40,036 nucleotides of DNA from an uncultured Candidatus Saccharibacteria bacterium (GCA_947570505.1 CANOTH010000007.1:1-40036); one strand, 5' to 3'; positions 8,646-17,204 are shown, numbered from the stretch's first letter. Notes: a model not told the origin generated them from the letters alone. Numbers and translations: made by a program.

Positions 8646-9893
8646 ATGAAAAAACTTTTAGGAATCATGATGGCGGTCTTGGCTGGATTAGCAGTCAGCT
8701 TGCCAGTCGGAGCAGTAGATATTGAGAGGCCTGATGCCACAGAACACGTGCCAGTAGTGACTAGCGCCGGTGAAGATGGTGATAAAGGTACTGAGGGTGA
8801 GACTAACTCTAGCGATACCAATATAGAAATTGCTCCGACTTTTAAAGCGGAGAGTTTGGAAAACGAAGATTTAGCTCGGCTTTGGGCTGGTCGTAATTTG
8901 TTGGTAGCGGGTAACAACATCAACACCGACATCAAAGCGCCAGCCGGTCTGATGCTGGTAGCAGGGAATAATTTGGAACTCCAAAGTGAATCGGAATATG
9001 GCTTCATCCTCGGAAACAACATTAATTTTGCTGGTAACACAGAGCGCGATCTTTTCATGGCGGGCAATAATATTGTTCTGCAAAGAACTGCCAAGATTGG
9101 TCGCGACATTTATAGCAGCAGTGCGAGTTTAACAATTTCGGCGGATATACCTGGTAGTGTGAGCGGGGTGGCAGCGGTAGTTGAACTCAAAGATGTAAAT
9201 ATTGGGGGAAATCTGAATTTGACGGCTGATCGTATCAAAATTACTGGTAAGGTGGAGGTTGCTGGTACTTTTACATATAATGATAATGCAGAGATTCAAG
9301 GACTAGAACATCTTACGACCGATCGTACAGAGACATTTCATGTCGAAGAAGCTAACCAGGCAGTTGTAGTTTTAGCTCGAGTCTATGGTAAAATTATGAG
9401 CATCACCGCCCTTTTCCTAGCCATGGCTATTATCTTCTACTTTTGCCCACGTTTGCATCGCCATGTTGAAGGTACGACTTCGACTGATCGTTTCGGTAGT
9501 GTCCTCGTAAAAGGTCTAGGTGTTTTCTTGGCGGTACCGGTAGCTGCTATTTTAGTTTTTCTAACCTATGTAGCCGCTCCACTAGGAATTGTGGCGATTC
9601 TATTATATCTTGTACTAATTTACCTCTCTCAAGGCTTTGCTGGTCTATGGCTAGGACACGTGATTGTGGAAAAAATCTTCAAATCCAAGACTCACGTGCT
9701 AGTAGAAGCTTTAGTTGGGATTGTGACCTTGGGTGCTCTGGCACTGATCCCGTATGTCGGTGCGTTGACTGGTTTTGTTGGCATGATCCTGGGTCTGGGA
9801 CTTATCTTTGAATGTGTGAGGCCATGCAAAGATCAAGTTGCCACAGAAACCGTTGAAGCTAAAGCAGAAAAATCCTCCAAGAAAGAAGACTAA
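8646..9893 (+). CDS. secreted bactofilin-like beta-helix protein with membrane domain
   Basis: A 415-residue protein with a signal peptide (residues 1-24, cleavage near PVGA-VD). Residues about 75-215 carry repeated short units such as LLVAGNNI, LMLVAGNNLEL, FILGNNINFAG and FMAGNNIVLQ that predict a bactofilin/polymer-forming beta-helix. The remainder has about four hydrophobic helices between residues 250 and 390, then a Lys/Glu-rich cytoplasmic tail. Beta-helix plus polytopic membrane domain is a frequent arrangement in uncharacterised Gram-positive and Patescibacteria surface proteins; an envelope scaffold is my inference. Confidence 0.8.
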   Translation: MKKLLGIMMAVLAGLAVSLPVGAVDIERPDATEHVPVVTSAGEDGDKGTEGETNSSDTNIEIAPTFKAESLENEDLARLWAGRNLLVAGNNINTDIKAPAGLMLVAGNNLELQSESEYGFILGNNINFAGNTERDLFMAGNNIVLQRTAKIGRDIYSSSASLTISADIPGSVSGVAAVVELKDVNIGGNLNLTADRIKITGKVEVAGTFTYNDNAEIQGLEHLTTDRTETFHVEEANQAVVVLARVYGKIMSITALFLAMAIIFYFCPRLHRHVEGTTSTDRFGSVLVKGLGVFLAVPVAAILVFLTYVAAPLGIVAILLYLVLIYLSQGFAGLWLGHVIVEKIFKSKTHVLVEALVGIVTLGALALIPYVGALTGFVGMILGLGLIFECVRPCKDQVATETVEAKAEKSSKKED

Positions 9894-9896
9894 ACT

Positions 9897-10544
9897 ATGC
9901 ATGAAAGCTGGAAAGAGTTTTTAGAGTCTGAGTTCAGTAAACCATACTTTCAGGAGCTGAGCCAATTTCTCCATGCGGCCTATGAGTCGACAACGGTCTT
10001 TCCAGCTAAAACTCAAGTATTTCGAGCCTTTACGACTGACTTAGCACAAGTAAAGGTGGTAATATTGGGGCAAGATCCATATCATACACCCGGCGCAGCT
10101 CATGGTCTAGCATTCTCGGTTCCCAGCTCCCAGCCAGTTCCGCCCTCGCTAGTAAATATTTATAAAGAAATTGACAATGAGTATGGTCATCATGCGAATA
10201 AGAGTGGCAATCTCAAACCGTGGCAAGACCAAGGAGTACTATTGCTGAATAATGTCTTGACTGTAGAAGCGCATAAAGCTGGTTCACATCGTGGCAAAGG
10301 TTGGGAGCAATTTACCGAAGCCACAGTAAGATATCTTAATGAGCGGGCAGAGCATCTGGTATTCATGCTCTGGGGGCGCGATGCTCGCAGCAAGAAAACA
10401 CTTGTGGATACTCAGCGGCATCTTGTACTGGAGTCTCCGCACCCTTCGCCTTTGTCGGCCCATAGCGGTTTCTTTGGTAATGGTCATTTTGAGCAAGCTA
10501 ATGATTTTTTGGAAGCACAGGGGTTGACAAAAATCGAATGGTAA
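9897..10544 (+). CDS. ung: uracil-DNA glycosylase, family 1
   Basis: Removes uracil from DNA in base-excision repair. The 215-residue product has every family-1 hallmark: the water-activating loop GQDPYH (58-63, catalytic Asp60), the GLAFSVP uracil pocket, the VLLLNNVLTV strand with the uracil-binding Asn, and the Leu-intercalation loop HPSPLSAHSGFFG with His182. ATG 9897 lies three bases after the previous stop, so it is probably co-transcribed. A terminator follows at 10551-10592. Confidence 0.97.
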   Translation: MHESWKEFLESEFSKPYFQELSQFLHAAYESTTVFPAKTQVFRAFTTDLAQVKVVILGQDPYHTPGAAHGLAFSVPSSQPVPPSLVNIYKEIDNEYGHHANKSGNLKPWQDQGVLLLNNVLTVEAHKAGSHRGKGWEQFTEATVRYLNERAEHLVFMLWGRDARSKKTLVDTQRHLVLESPHPSPLSAHSGFFGNGHFEQANDFLEAQGLTKIEW

Positions 10545-10550
10545 CTAAAT

Positions 10551-10592
10551 AAAAATAGGCTATGGGTTGACAAAAAATCCAGACCTATTTTT
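10551..10592 (+). terminator. Rho-independent terminator after ung
   Basis: Arms AAAAATAGG (10551-10559) and CCTATTTTT (10584-10592) pair perfectly, giving a hairpin ending in a T run. Confidence 0.65.
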
Positions 10593-10628
10593 GTGTTGTA
10601 TGATTTTCATAAAAGATCATAGTTATGC

Positions 10629-10658
10629 TTGTTAATTTTGGAAAAATTTTGTTATACT
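10629..10658 (+). promoter_or_regulatory. promoter of the cutinase-vWA gene
   Basis: TTGTTA at 10629-10634, an 18-base spacer and TATACT at 10653-10658; the leader is about 35 bases and carries AAAGGAG before the ATG. Confidence 0.5.
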
Positions 10659-10698
10659 CACGAGAATTATCAAAATTAATCCAAAATCAAAGGAGAAA

Positions 10699-12909
10699 AT
10701 GATTAAAATCTGGAGAATAATCTTATCCGGCACATTAATACTAGCTAGTGTGGCTAGAATGCAGCCCGTGCAGGCTGGAGGAACAGACTGTGACGATGTT
10801 AAATTTGTGTTCGCGCGCGGATCTGGTGAACCTTTAGGCGCTAGTAATGCGCAAAAATGGCAAAAAGAAATCACAGCAACCATAGCAGGATCGGATCTAG
10901 ACTACGATTTTTACGAGCTGGGCACTCGAGATTATGGTGGTCACCAATATGAGGCGGTCGCCGTCAGCGGTTCTTTGTCAAGCCTCCTCACCTTGGTAGG
11001 AGCGAAAATTAGTGCTGGAGAATCGTATAAGTTTGGACAAAGTGTTAAATCAGGTGAACAAGAATTATTGGCCTACATTCAAGCTGTTAATAGCAGCTGC
11101 CCGCAAACCAAATTCGTTCTAGGTGGCTATTCACAAGGCGCCATGCTCGTGTCACACTCACTAAACTATATTGATCCAGACAAAATTATCTATGTAACTA
11201 ATTTTGGTGACCCAAAAACTTATTTGCCAGAAGGAAAAGGCAACTTTCCCGATGCTTGTCTCGGCAAAAACCTCTCTAATTATCGCGCGCATGTTGCGGA
11301 TTGCCATGCTTATGAAGGTATTTTGGGAAGTTATCGCCCCTATCAGTCAGAGGGGTATTATGATAAAATTGGGCTTTGGTGTAATGGTCAAGATGCCATG
11401 TGTAGTAGCGGGCTCAGCATTGATGCGCACGTCAGCTACGTCGATAATGGTATGTACGAAAGAGCAGCGGCCAAAATTGCTCAACGTCTACGTGAAGCTT
11501 TTCCCGAGCAAGCCGATTTTGAGATTGATGACTCGCTAGTTACTACGCAGGATGTCGCGATTATTCTTGATACTAGTCCCAGTATGATGCAGGGGCCATA
11601 TAATCTCTACCTTATGCGGATTCGGCAATTAGTCAATGAAGTTCGGAGTTTGGGTGGGCGAGTCGCTTTGTTTTATTACGGAGATTTCCGTTATTTCCGC
11701 CCCGGCTGTATTTGTGATTTTGAAACCTGTACACCAGAAAAAATTGATGAATTTTATAATAAATATGCTGAAATTGGCATCATTGCACACTGGTGGTATA
11801 ATTCTGGTATCTCGGCCGCCTACAAAGCGGTTACAGAGCTCAACTGGCGGGATGATGCAGATAAGTTGATTGTAATCTTCACCAATCAAAGCCTCTCTCC
11901 CGCTGACATGGATCGAGATTATCTCTTAGAAGCTAATCAGGTGGTGGGTGCAAAAATTTCGATGTACGTTCAGCACGGATTATATTTTGACGAAGCTATC
12001 GTCGAGGCAACGGGTGGTAAAGTGTATAGTGAGTCTAATAATATCGAAACTTTGACTATGGATCTAACCGGTAGGCTTCCAGCTGAGCTGCCTACATCTC
12101 AATATATCGGTAGTATCCATCAAGAAATTTACTTCAATGCTTCAGAAGTGGCTCGAGAACTGCAGCAGCAAAAATCGTCCGCCAAATCGCGTCGCCGCAG
12201 TCCTAACTCAGAAACACTTCACTATGATTGGGATCTGGACGGTGATGGGATTTTCGAAATCATTGACGGCCCCGCACAGGTGGCGAAGCAGTATGATCAA
12301 CCTTCAAATGGCTTTGTGCAAGTCAAAGTACGCAATGACAATGGCGACTATCGCATCGCTCTTTCGTGTTTGCGGATTACTGACGAAGATTCTAATTCAG
12401 CCGAAACACCAGCACTGCGGGCTACGGTAGAACAAATTGACCCAACCAGTTATCGTGTGAACTTCGATACAGAGGCGCGGTATTTACTGGTGAGCCTTGA
12501 TAATGTCATAGTTGGAAGAATTGACCCCAATAACCCCAAATTTATCGTGATAGAGGATATTCAACATCCGACCACTCTCCGGCTGGTCACCTATTCAGAA
12601 GAACAAGGTCGTGGTCAAGCTGTCGAACTTTTGCTAGGTGCAGACCTGCCAAGTGATGAAGATTCGACAGATGACAATGTATCTGGCGACCAAGATGGAA
12701 CCCCAGGACAGAATGGTAATTCTACCCCAGATCACAATGATCAAAACGACAGTGTCTCTGGACAACCTAATGACTCTCGGCCAGGCTTATCGCAACTCCC
12801 TACCATCAACCAGATTGCAGAGACCCTGCAGCCGTTTCAACCTTCTAACCTGCCCAAAGCACCCAATGCTGGAGTTGCAGGTTACACACGAGAGCTAAGA
12901 TGCCAGTGA
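10699..12909 (+). CDS. secreted cutinase-like hydrolase fused to vWA and PKD-like domains
   Basis: A 736-residue multidomain exported protein. A signal peptide (1-26, ending PVQA) precedes a cutinase-fold serine hydrolase with nucleophile Ser145 in GGYSQG and probable partners Asp232 (CNGQDAMC) and His244 (DAHVSY). Next is a von Willebrand A domain (about 285-460) with metal-site DTSPSM (Asp291, Ser293, Ser295). Then YDWDLDGDGIFE (about 510-522), a PKD-like or calcium-binding segment, a further beta domain and an acidic Asn/Ser/Gly-rich linker. The end, NLPKAPNAGVAGYTRELRCQ, resembles a surface-sorting region cut short: no membrane helix follows. It overlaps the convergent small gene by 28 bases. 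Likely an adhesin-enzyme acting on host or biofilm esters (inference). Confidence 0.85.
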   Translation: MIKIWRIILSGTLILASVARMQPVQAGGTDCDDVKFVFARGSGEPLGASNAQKWQKEITATIAGSDLDYDFYELGTRDYGGHQYEAVAVSGSLSSLLTLVGAKISAGESYKFGQSVKSGEQELLAYIQAVNSSCPQTKFVLGGYSQGAMLVSHSLNYIDPDKIIYVTNFGDPKTYLPEGKGNFPDACLGKNLSNYRAHVADCHAYEGILGSYRPYQSEGYYDKIGLWCNGQDAMCSSGLSIDAHVSYVDNGMYERAAAKIAQRLREAFPEQADFEIDDSLVTTQDVAIILDTSPSMMQGPYNLYLMRIRQLVNEVRSLGGRVALFYYGDFRYFRPGCICDFETCTPEKIDEFYNKYAEIGIIAHWWYNSGISAAYKAVTELNWRDDADKLIVIFTNQSLSPADMDRDYLLEANQVVGAKISMYVQHGLYFDEAIVEATGGKVYSESNNIETLTMDLTGRLPAELPTSQYIGSIHQEIYFNASEVARELQQQKSSAKSRRRSPNSETLHYDWDLDGDGIFEIIDGPAQVAKQYDQPSNGFVQVKVRNDNGDYRIALSCLRITDEDSNSAETPALRATVEQIDPTSYRVNFDTEARYLLVSLDNVIVGRIDPNNPKFIVIEDIQHPTTLRLVTYSEEQGRGQAVELLLGADLPSDEDSTDDNVSGDQDGTPGQNGNSTPDHNDQNDSVSGQPNDSRPGLSQLPTINQIAETLQPFQPSNLPKAPNAGVAGYTRELRCQ

Positions 12910-13067
12910 TTGCCGTATTCGCATTTATAAACCGCTAATTTCGGAGCACCATAATCATGTTCAGCTACCAGCGCTGCAGCCTCGGCCTCCTCGCGCGAAG
13001 CATAACAAATCTTTTGGTGCTCACCTACCCAGCATTTCTTCGGTGATGTGAAACGCGAATACCTCAT
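12882..13067 (-). CDS. small conserved protein with Cys/His pattern
   Basis: A 61-residue basic protein: MRYSRFTSPKKCWVGEHQK, then CYASREEAEAAALVAEHDYG, then YKCEYGNHWHLSS. The layout (Cys, an acidic Ala-rich helix, then Cys-x-x-x-x-HWHL) recalls small zinc-finger-like proteins that end in CxxxGxWHLT; here one of the usual cysteines is replaced. The promoter at 13074-13102 is strong and the ATG comes six bases after the -10, so the mRNA is leaderless or nearly so. Function unknown. Confidence 0.72.
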   Translation of the reverse strand: MRYSRFTSPKKCWVGEHQKICYASREEAEAAALVAEHDYGAPKLAVYKCEYGNHWHLSSRV

Positions 13068-13073
13068 CCTTCC

Positions 13074-13102
13074 ATTATATCACACATTAATAAAAAAGTC
13101 AA
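13074..13102 (-). promoter_or_regulatory. strong promoter, accessory-gene style
   Basis: On the minus strand: TTGACT (13097-13102), 17-base spacer ending TGTGA, TATAAT (13074-13079), then GGAAGGATG. It is nearly the same as the promoter at 17253-17281. Confidence 0.8.
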
Positions 13103-13105
13103 GAC

Positions 13106-13134
13106 TATTTTAGCCTTTCTGCTCATGCTATAAT
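13106..13134 (+). promoter_or_regulatory. extended -10 promoter of the FAD oxidase gene
   Basis: TGC-TATAAT with the -10 at 13129-13134; the -35 (TATTTT, 13106-13111) is weak. It is divergent from the minus-strand promoter at 13074-13102. Confidence 0.5.
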
Positions 13135-13161
13135 AAACCCAGGTGATAAACAGGTGGGAAT

Positions 13162-14751
13162 GTGAGCAAACTTGCTAATTATTTAAATCGTTATATTATT
13201 GGCAGTGTTTTTGATCGTCCATCAGTTTGTGAAGCTTATCGATCGGATCGTTCGATTTTGGAAATGACACCCCGGATAATTGCTATGCCAGAGAATGCTG
13301 ATGATGTGCGCCATCTAGTGACTTTTGCGGATCAGCTCGCCTTGCGTGGCTATCGTTTACCGGTGACGGTTCGAGGTACTGGGCTAGATAAGACCGGTGC
13401 TGCCATTGGCGAAGGCATGATTTTGTCTATGGAACACATGGATCGGATTGAGGAGATTGATTTACGTGGTCGCCTAATTCGGGTGCAGCCCGGTATTACC
13501 TTGGGCGCGCTCAATGCGGCTCTAGGCCTACACGGTCATTGTCTACCTATAGACTATGATCCAAAAGCTACCCTAGGGGGTTTGATTGCCAACTGTCCTA
13601 CTGATGATATGATGGCACATACTGGAGGAATCTATCACTTCGTCGAGCGAGCAGAGGTAGTGCTGTCTAGCGGTGAAATAGTACAGTTTGGCCCCTACAG
13701 CCCTCGTCATATCGCGACCAAAATTGCTACCTCGTCTTTTGAGGCTAATCTTTATCGCCGCATTGATCAAATTCTAGACGAACATGGAGATACAATTGTC
13801 GATCGCGGCATGCATCCGTTTGATGCTGCTGGCTATGCTAATATTACCAAGATCAAGCAAAATCGCTCAGTTAATCTCCTGCCTTTGCTGTTCGCATCGC
13901 AAGGTACTCTTGGCATCGTGACGGATATTATTATGCGTATAGAGGTTCTGCCACCACCAATGACCCGACTAGCTGTGGTCTTGCGTGATCTGCGTGCCCT
14001 CTTGAGATTTGCTAATTTTGTGGTAGATTTAGATCCTAGTATTCTCAAACTTTGTGATTTAAGACTTATGCAAACTGCCGCCGAGCAGGGCAAAGAAATT
14101 GAATTGCTCAACCATCTACCAGAGACGGGTTGGCTAATAGTAGTAGGATTCAACGAGCCGCACCGCCGGGCTAGTCGCAAGCTAAAGCACTGTATAGACT
14201 TGTTGCCAGTCGGTACTTACGTGGTAGAAGAAACCGATGATAACTCTGAGCGATTCGACGAACTCAATTCGGCTTTGACTTGCTATCTAAATAATGATGG
14301 TGACGGCGAAAGACTACCGATTGCTGATGACGTTTATATTCCGAACTATAAATTTGAGGATTATGTCAATAAACTCAAAATGCTAGAAAAAACTCTAGAG
14401 TTGTCCTTACCACTTTATGGTTCATTTGCCACTTCCAATTACACTGTGCGTCCAGAGATTGATTATACGGCGGTCGACGACCGTCGCAAGGCGATGATGT
14501 TTTTGCAGCAGTATGGGCAACTAGTGCGTGATTGCAATGGCTCGCTCACCGGCGGTAGCCCAGAAGGTCGTACTAAGGCTTTGCCCCTCAACGACATTTA
14601 TACTGATGCGGAACGCGCTTTGTATACCGAGATTAAAGATGCTTTTGACCCGAATCACATTTTAAATCCAGGTGTTAAATTAGGCGCTGAGCTCAAAAAT
14701 ACTCTTCGCCATATGCGTACTACTACCCAAAAAGGTATTATTACATCATAA
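13162..14751 (+). CDS. FAD-linked oxidase (GlcD/D-lactate dehydrogenase-like)
   Basis: A 529-residue flavoenzyme of the FAD_binding_4 (vanillyl-alcohol oxidase/GlcD) superfamily. The N-terminal FAD domain shows TPRIIAMPENADDVRHLV, VTVRGTGLDKTGAAIGEGMILSM (the glycine-rich FAD-binding stretch, here with Asp-Lys-Thr in place of the usual Ser-Gly) and the ATLGGLIANC segment. The C-terminal domain ends with the usual AFDPNHILNPGVKLG. No iron-sulfur motif is present. The substrate is probably a 2-hydroxy acid, but the sequence does not settle it. The start is GTG 13162; the ATG two bases upstream runs straight into a stop. Confidence 0.85.
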   Translation: MSKLANYLNRYIIGSVFDRPSVCEAYRSDRSILEMTPRIIAMPENADDVRHLVTFADQLALRGYRLPVTVRGTGLDKTGAAIGEGMILSMEHMDRIEEIDLRGRLIRVQPGITLGALNAALGLHGHCLPIDYDPKATLGGLIANCPTDDMMAHTGGIYHFVERAEVVLSSGEIVQFGPYSPRHIATKIATSSFEANLYRRIDQILDEHGDTIVDRGMHPFDAAGYANITKIKQNRSVNLLPLLFASQGTLGIVTDIIMRIEVLPPPMTRLAVVLRDLRALLRFANFVVDLDPSILKLCDLRLMQTAAEQGKEIELLNHLPETGWLIVVGFNEPHRRASRKLKHCIDLLPVGTYVVEETDDNSERFDELNSALTCYLNNDGDGERLPIADDVYIPNYKFEDYVNKLKMLEKTLELSLPLYGSFATSNYTVRPEIDYTAVDDRRKAMMFLQQYGQLVRDCNGSLTGGSPEGRTKALPLNDIYTDAERALYTEIKDAFDPNHILNPGVKLGAELKNTLRHMRTTTQKGIITS

Positions 14752-14767
14752 ACTCCTCTAGCTGTGC

Positions 14768-14773
14768 TATAAT
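14768..14773 (+). promoter_or_regulatory. extended -10 giving leaderless tig mRNA
   Basis: TGC-TATAAT at 14768-14773 lies seven bases before the ATG at 14781, so transcription should start at or within a base or two of the start codon. There is no Shine-Dalgarno sequence. Confidence 0.65.
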
Positions 14774-14780
14774 ATAAGAT

Positions 14781-16157
14781 ATGAAGACTACTACAAAGAA
14801 AATATCTGAGACTAAGGTGGAATTAAAAGTCGTGCTTGATGCCGACGATTTGCATAAAGCTCGCACACAAGCCGTAGCTCGATTAGCGGCAAATGTTAAA
14901 GTGCAGGGATTTCGTAAGGGTAAGGCTCCAGCCTCGCTGGTAGAAAAACAAATCTCGCCCAATGATATTGCTAGCGAGACTATCGATCTAGCCGTGCGTA
15001 CTACGATGGGTGTAGCTTTTGACCAGCAAAAGATTGCTCCGATTGCGATTGAAAAGGTTGACGTGACCAAATATGTCCCTGACGAGACGGCGGAGTACCA
15101 GGCTATAGCCGAAGTTTTGCCAGAAGTGAAGCTGGGCGATTTCAAGAAATTGAAAGCCAAGATGGATAAGACGGAGCCAACGGCTGCCGAGGTCCAGGAA
15201 ATCGTTGACAATATTATTAGGGCTTATGCCGAGAAAAATGTTGTCAAACGCGCTGCTCAGAATGGTGACGAAGTAATTATTGATTTCGTGGGCAAGAAGG
15301 ATGGTGAAGCTTTTGCTGGCGGTACTGCCAAAGATCATCATTTGACTCTGGGATCGGGCGAGTTCATTCCAGGTTTTGAAGAGGGGATCGTCGGTCATGC
15401 TGCTGGTGATAAATTTGATCTAGAGGTAACTTTCCCGCAAGATTATCCGGAGAAGAGTCTAGCTGGCCAAAAAGCTATCTTTGAGACTTTAGTTAAGCAG
15501 GTTAATGAAGTTGTCGTACCTAAAGCGGATGACGAGCTCGCGAAAAAATGCGGCAATTTTGAGACTATGGCCGATCTTAAAGCTGATATTAAGAAAAACT
15601 TAGAGACCCAAAACCGTCACAGAGCTAACGAGAAATATCGCGATGATCTAGTAAAGGAATTAGTCAAGGGCTCCAAGGTGGCTGCACCAGAGATTTTGAT
15701 TCAAGATCAGCTCAGGTTCATTAACGATGATGTGAGTCGTAATGCCGCATCTCACGGTATGACTTTGGAGCAATATCTTGAACGAACTGGTCAGACTATG
15801 GAAGAATGGCAAAAGGCCGCTCACGAGCTAGCCGAAGAGCGGGTTAAGGCCTCTCTAGTTTTGCAGATTTTGGCGCGCGAACAGAATATTACGGCTAGCC
15901 CAGAAGAAGTTGATGCCAAAATTGCTGAGCTGCGCGACTTATACAAGAAGTCTAAAGAAGCGATGGCCAATCTTAAAAAGCCTGAAGTTCGCCAGGATAT
16001 CCGTAATCGACTGATTATTGATAAGACTTTAGATTTCTTGGTTAGCGCTAATGAGAGTAATACAAAACCCGATAAGAGTAGCACTAAGACTACAAAGACG
16101 AAGAAGACTACGGCTAAGGCGACTAAGAATTCGAAAGAAAAGACTGAGAAGAAATAA
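14781..16157 (+). CDS. tig: trigger factor chaperone/peptidyl-prolyl isomerase
   Basis: Ribosome-bound chaperone that meets nascent chains. In 458 residues the order is: ribosome-binding domain with the signature GFRKGKAPASLV (about 45-56), FKBP-type isomerase domain (about 160-250, DEVIIDFVGKKDGEAF, FIPGFEEGIVG, VTFPQDYPEKSLAG), then the helical substrate-binding arms. The last 35 residues are an added Lys/Thr/Ser/Asn tail not usual for the family. The gene has no ribosome binding site and sits right after an extended -10. Confidence 0.96.
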   Translation: MKTTTKKISETKVELKVVLDADDLHKARTQAVARLAANVKVQGFRKGKAPASLVEKQISPNDIASETIDLAVRTTMGVAFDQQKIAPIAIEKVDVTKYVPDETAEYQAIAEVLPEVKLGDFKKLKAKMDKTEPTAAEVQEIVDNIIRAYAEKNVVKRAAQNGDEVIIDFVGKKDGEAFAGGTAKDHHLTLGSGEFIPGFEEGIVGHAAGDKFDLEVTFPQDYPEKSLAGQKAIFETLVKQVNEVVVPKADDELAKKCGNFETMADLKADIKKNLETQNRHRANEKYRDDLVKELVKGSKVAAPEILIQDQLRFINDDVSRNAASHGMTLEQYLERTGQTMEEWQKAAHELAEERVKASLVLQILAREQNITASPEEVDAKIAELRDLYKKSKEAMANLKKPEVRQDIRNRLIIDKTLDFLVSANESNTKPDKSSTKTTKTKKTTAKATKNSKEKTEKK

Positions 16158-16173
16158 GAGTTAACTCAAAGCA

Positions 16174-16208
16174 AAAAATGCCTCGAAGAGATTTGGGGCA
16201 TTTTTGTT
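16174..16208 (+). terminator. Rho-independent terminator of tig
   Basis: Arms AAAAATGCC (16174-16182) and GGCATTTTT (16197-16205) pair perfectly and are followed by further Ts. Confidence 0.85.
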
Positions 16209-16236
16209 TGTCCACTGTTCCCAATACTACTCATAA

Positions 16237-16353
16237 GCTTCTTTAGTTCCTATTCTGTTCGAGACTCGTTATGGAAGGTAAGTGGAGCAGTAGAGTAATA
16301 ATGATCCACTGCTAGTTTCTTTTAGTCTCTCACAGAATAGGAACTAAAGAAGC
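16237..16353 (-). repeat. 117-bp imperfect palindrome beside a surface-domain cassette
   Basis: Arms 16237-16266 and 16324-16353 pair at 28 of 30 positions, with one two-base mismatch 22 bases in. The 57-base centre has smaller complementary pairs (AGTGGA 16281-16286 with TCCACT 16305-16310). There is no T run on either side, so it is not an ordinary terminator. It ends one base from the stop of the orphan cassette at 16355-16618. Its length and layout match the element at 39087-39204, although the sequences differ. Confidence 0.75.
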
Positions 16354-16354
16354 A

Positions 16355-16618
16355 CTATACTAGTATTACCAAACAGCGGACGGGGAAACCGTTCCAACGA
16401 TTGTTTGGGCCGTGTGATGGATAGCTTGCCCAAGTATCGAAGATGAAATAATATGCAGCATCCCAGCTAGAGGGACCATAACCCGCTGCCGTATTGGACC
16501 AAGCGCGACCATAGTGACCAGCCAAAGTTAACTCGCCCGCACTCAAAACAATATTCCCGCTACGGACAAGCACTCCATTAACATAGCGCCCCCGAAGGAG
16601 CGCAGTATTAGGCGAAAC
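16355..16618 (-). pseudogene. orphan C-terminal surface-domain cassette (FISUMP-like)
   Basis: An open stretch of 87 codons without a usable start reads through YVNGVLVRSGN, AGHYGRAWSNT, WDAAYYFIFD and ends NNRWNGFPVRCLVILV. The VRSG...GR..W...YY.F...R..GFPVRC pattern is that of the Fibrobacter-succinogenes-major-paralogous (FISUMP) type domain found at the C-terminus of surface proteins. Only this domain is present, its 5' end runs into the P-loop kinase gene by eleven bases, and its last 25 or so bases are nearly identical to two other copies. A silent cassette or a dead remnant; family naming is from memory of the motif. Confidence 0.65.
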
Positions 16619-17204
16619 TTAGACTAATCTCGCGTGGATCCAGCACGATGTATTCTGCTACATAGCTACATGATGACCCGAAATTATATCTCCCTACCTT
16701 ATCGAATCTTTTGCGTTGAGCATCCAAGAGATTCCTTGGCAATCGACGATCATCCTGACGTTTTTCATAAAACAATTGATAAACATTGTCCGCGAGCATC
16801 ATTTTGATCAAGACGATAGGTCGATGGTGCGACATCACATGCAACATAGCCAGATTGTACAATACAATATCCGGGTCTAGCCGAATTTCATCCATTACTA
16901 ATAAATCACACTGTTGCAATTTCGCTTCAACCATCTCCGTTATCAAAAGACTAATCTCTTTTTGCAGTCGCCGCAAAACAGCAGGCGGTTGGGCAGATGT
17001 AGCAATTAAGCCCATGGAAATTAGAGAATACGGTGCTAGCTCGGGATGTGCGGCATAAATCTCATTAAGAGCCTGATCTCCCGAATGTATACCCTTAGAT
17101 GTATGTGGAGTTTCCGTTATAATTTTCTCCGCCAGGGTGCTCTTGCCGCTACATGATGGTCCATAAATCAGCACTACAGCTCGATTTGGAATAGAAATTG
17201 TCAT
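16608..17204 (-). CDS. P-loop nucleotide-binding kinase (AAA_33-like)
   Basis: A 198-residue P-loop protein with Walker A GPSCSGKST (15-23) right after the first strand and a Walker B-like LLVMDEIRLD (about 102-111). Total length and the HSGDQALNEIYAAHPEL segment fit a zeta-toxin/polynucleotide-kinase-like or chloramphenicol-phosphotransferase-like small kinase, but no acceptor-specific motif is clear. GGGGG before ATG 17204 serves as binding site; the leader is about 45 bases from a strong promoter. No antitoxin-like partner lies beside it. Confidence 0.75.
   Translation of the reverse strand: MTISIPNRAVVLIYGPSCSGKSTLAEKIITETPHTSKGIHSGDQALNEIYAAHPELAPYSLISMGLIATSAQPPAVLRRLQKEISLLITEMVEAKLQQCDLLVMDEIRLDPDIVLYNLAMLHVMSHHRPIVLIKMMLADNVYQLFYEKRQDDRRLPRNLLDAQRKRFDKVGRYNFGSSCSYVAEYIVLDPREISLSFA

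Noticed and set aside
8615-9109. Long minus-strand reading frame opposite the bactofilin-like gene
   Set aside because: It lies wholly inside a better-supported gene, has a repetitive Ser/Leu/Pro composition typical of antisense frames, and no binding site or promoter.
16786-17058. Plus-strand 90-residue frame inside the P-loop kinase gene
   Set aside because: The minus-strand gene has a Walker A motif, promoter and binding site; the plus frame has none.
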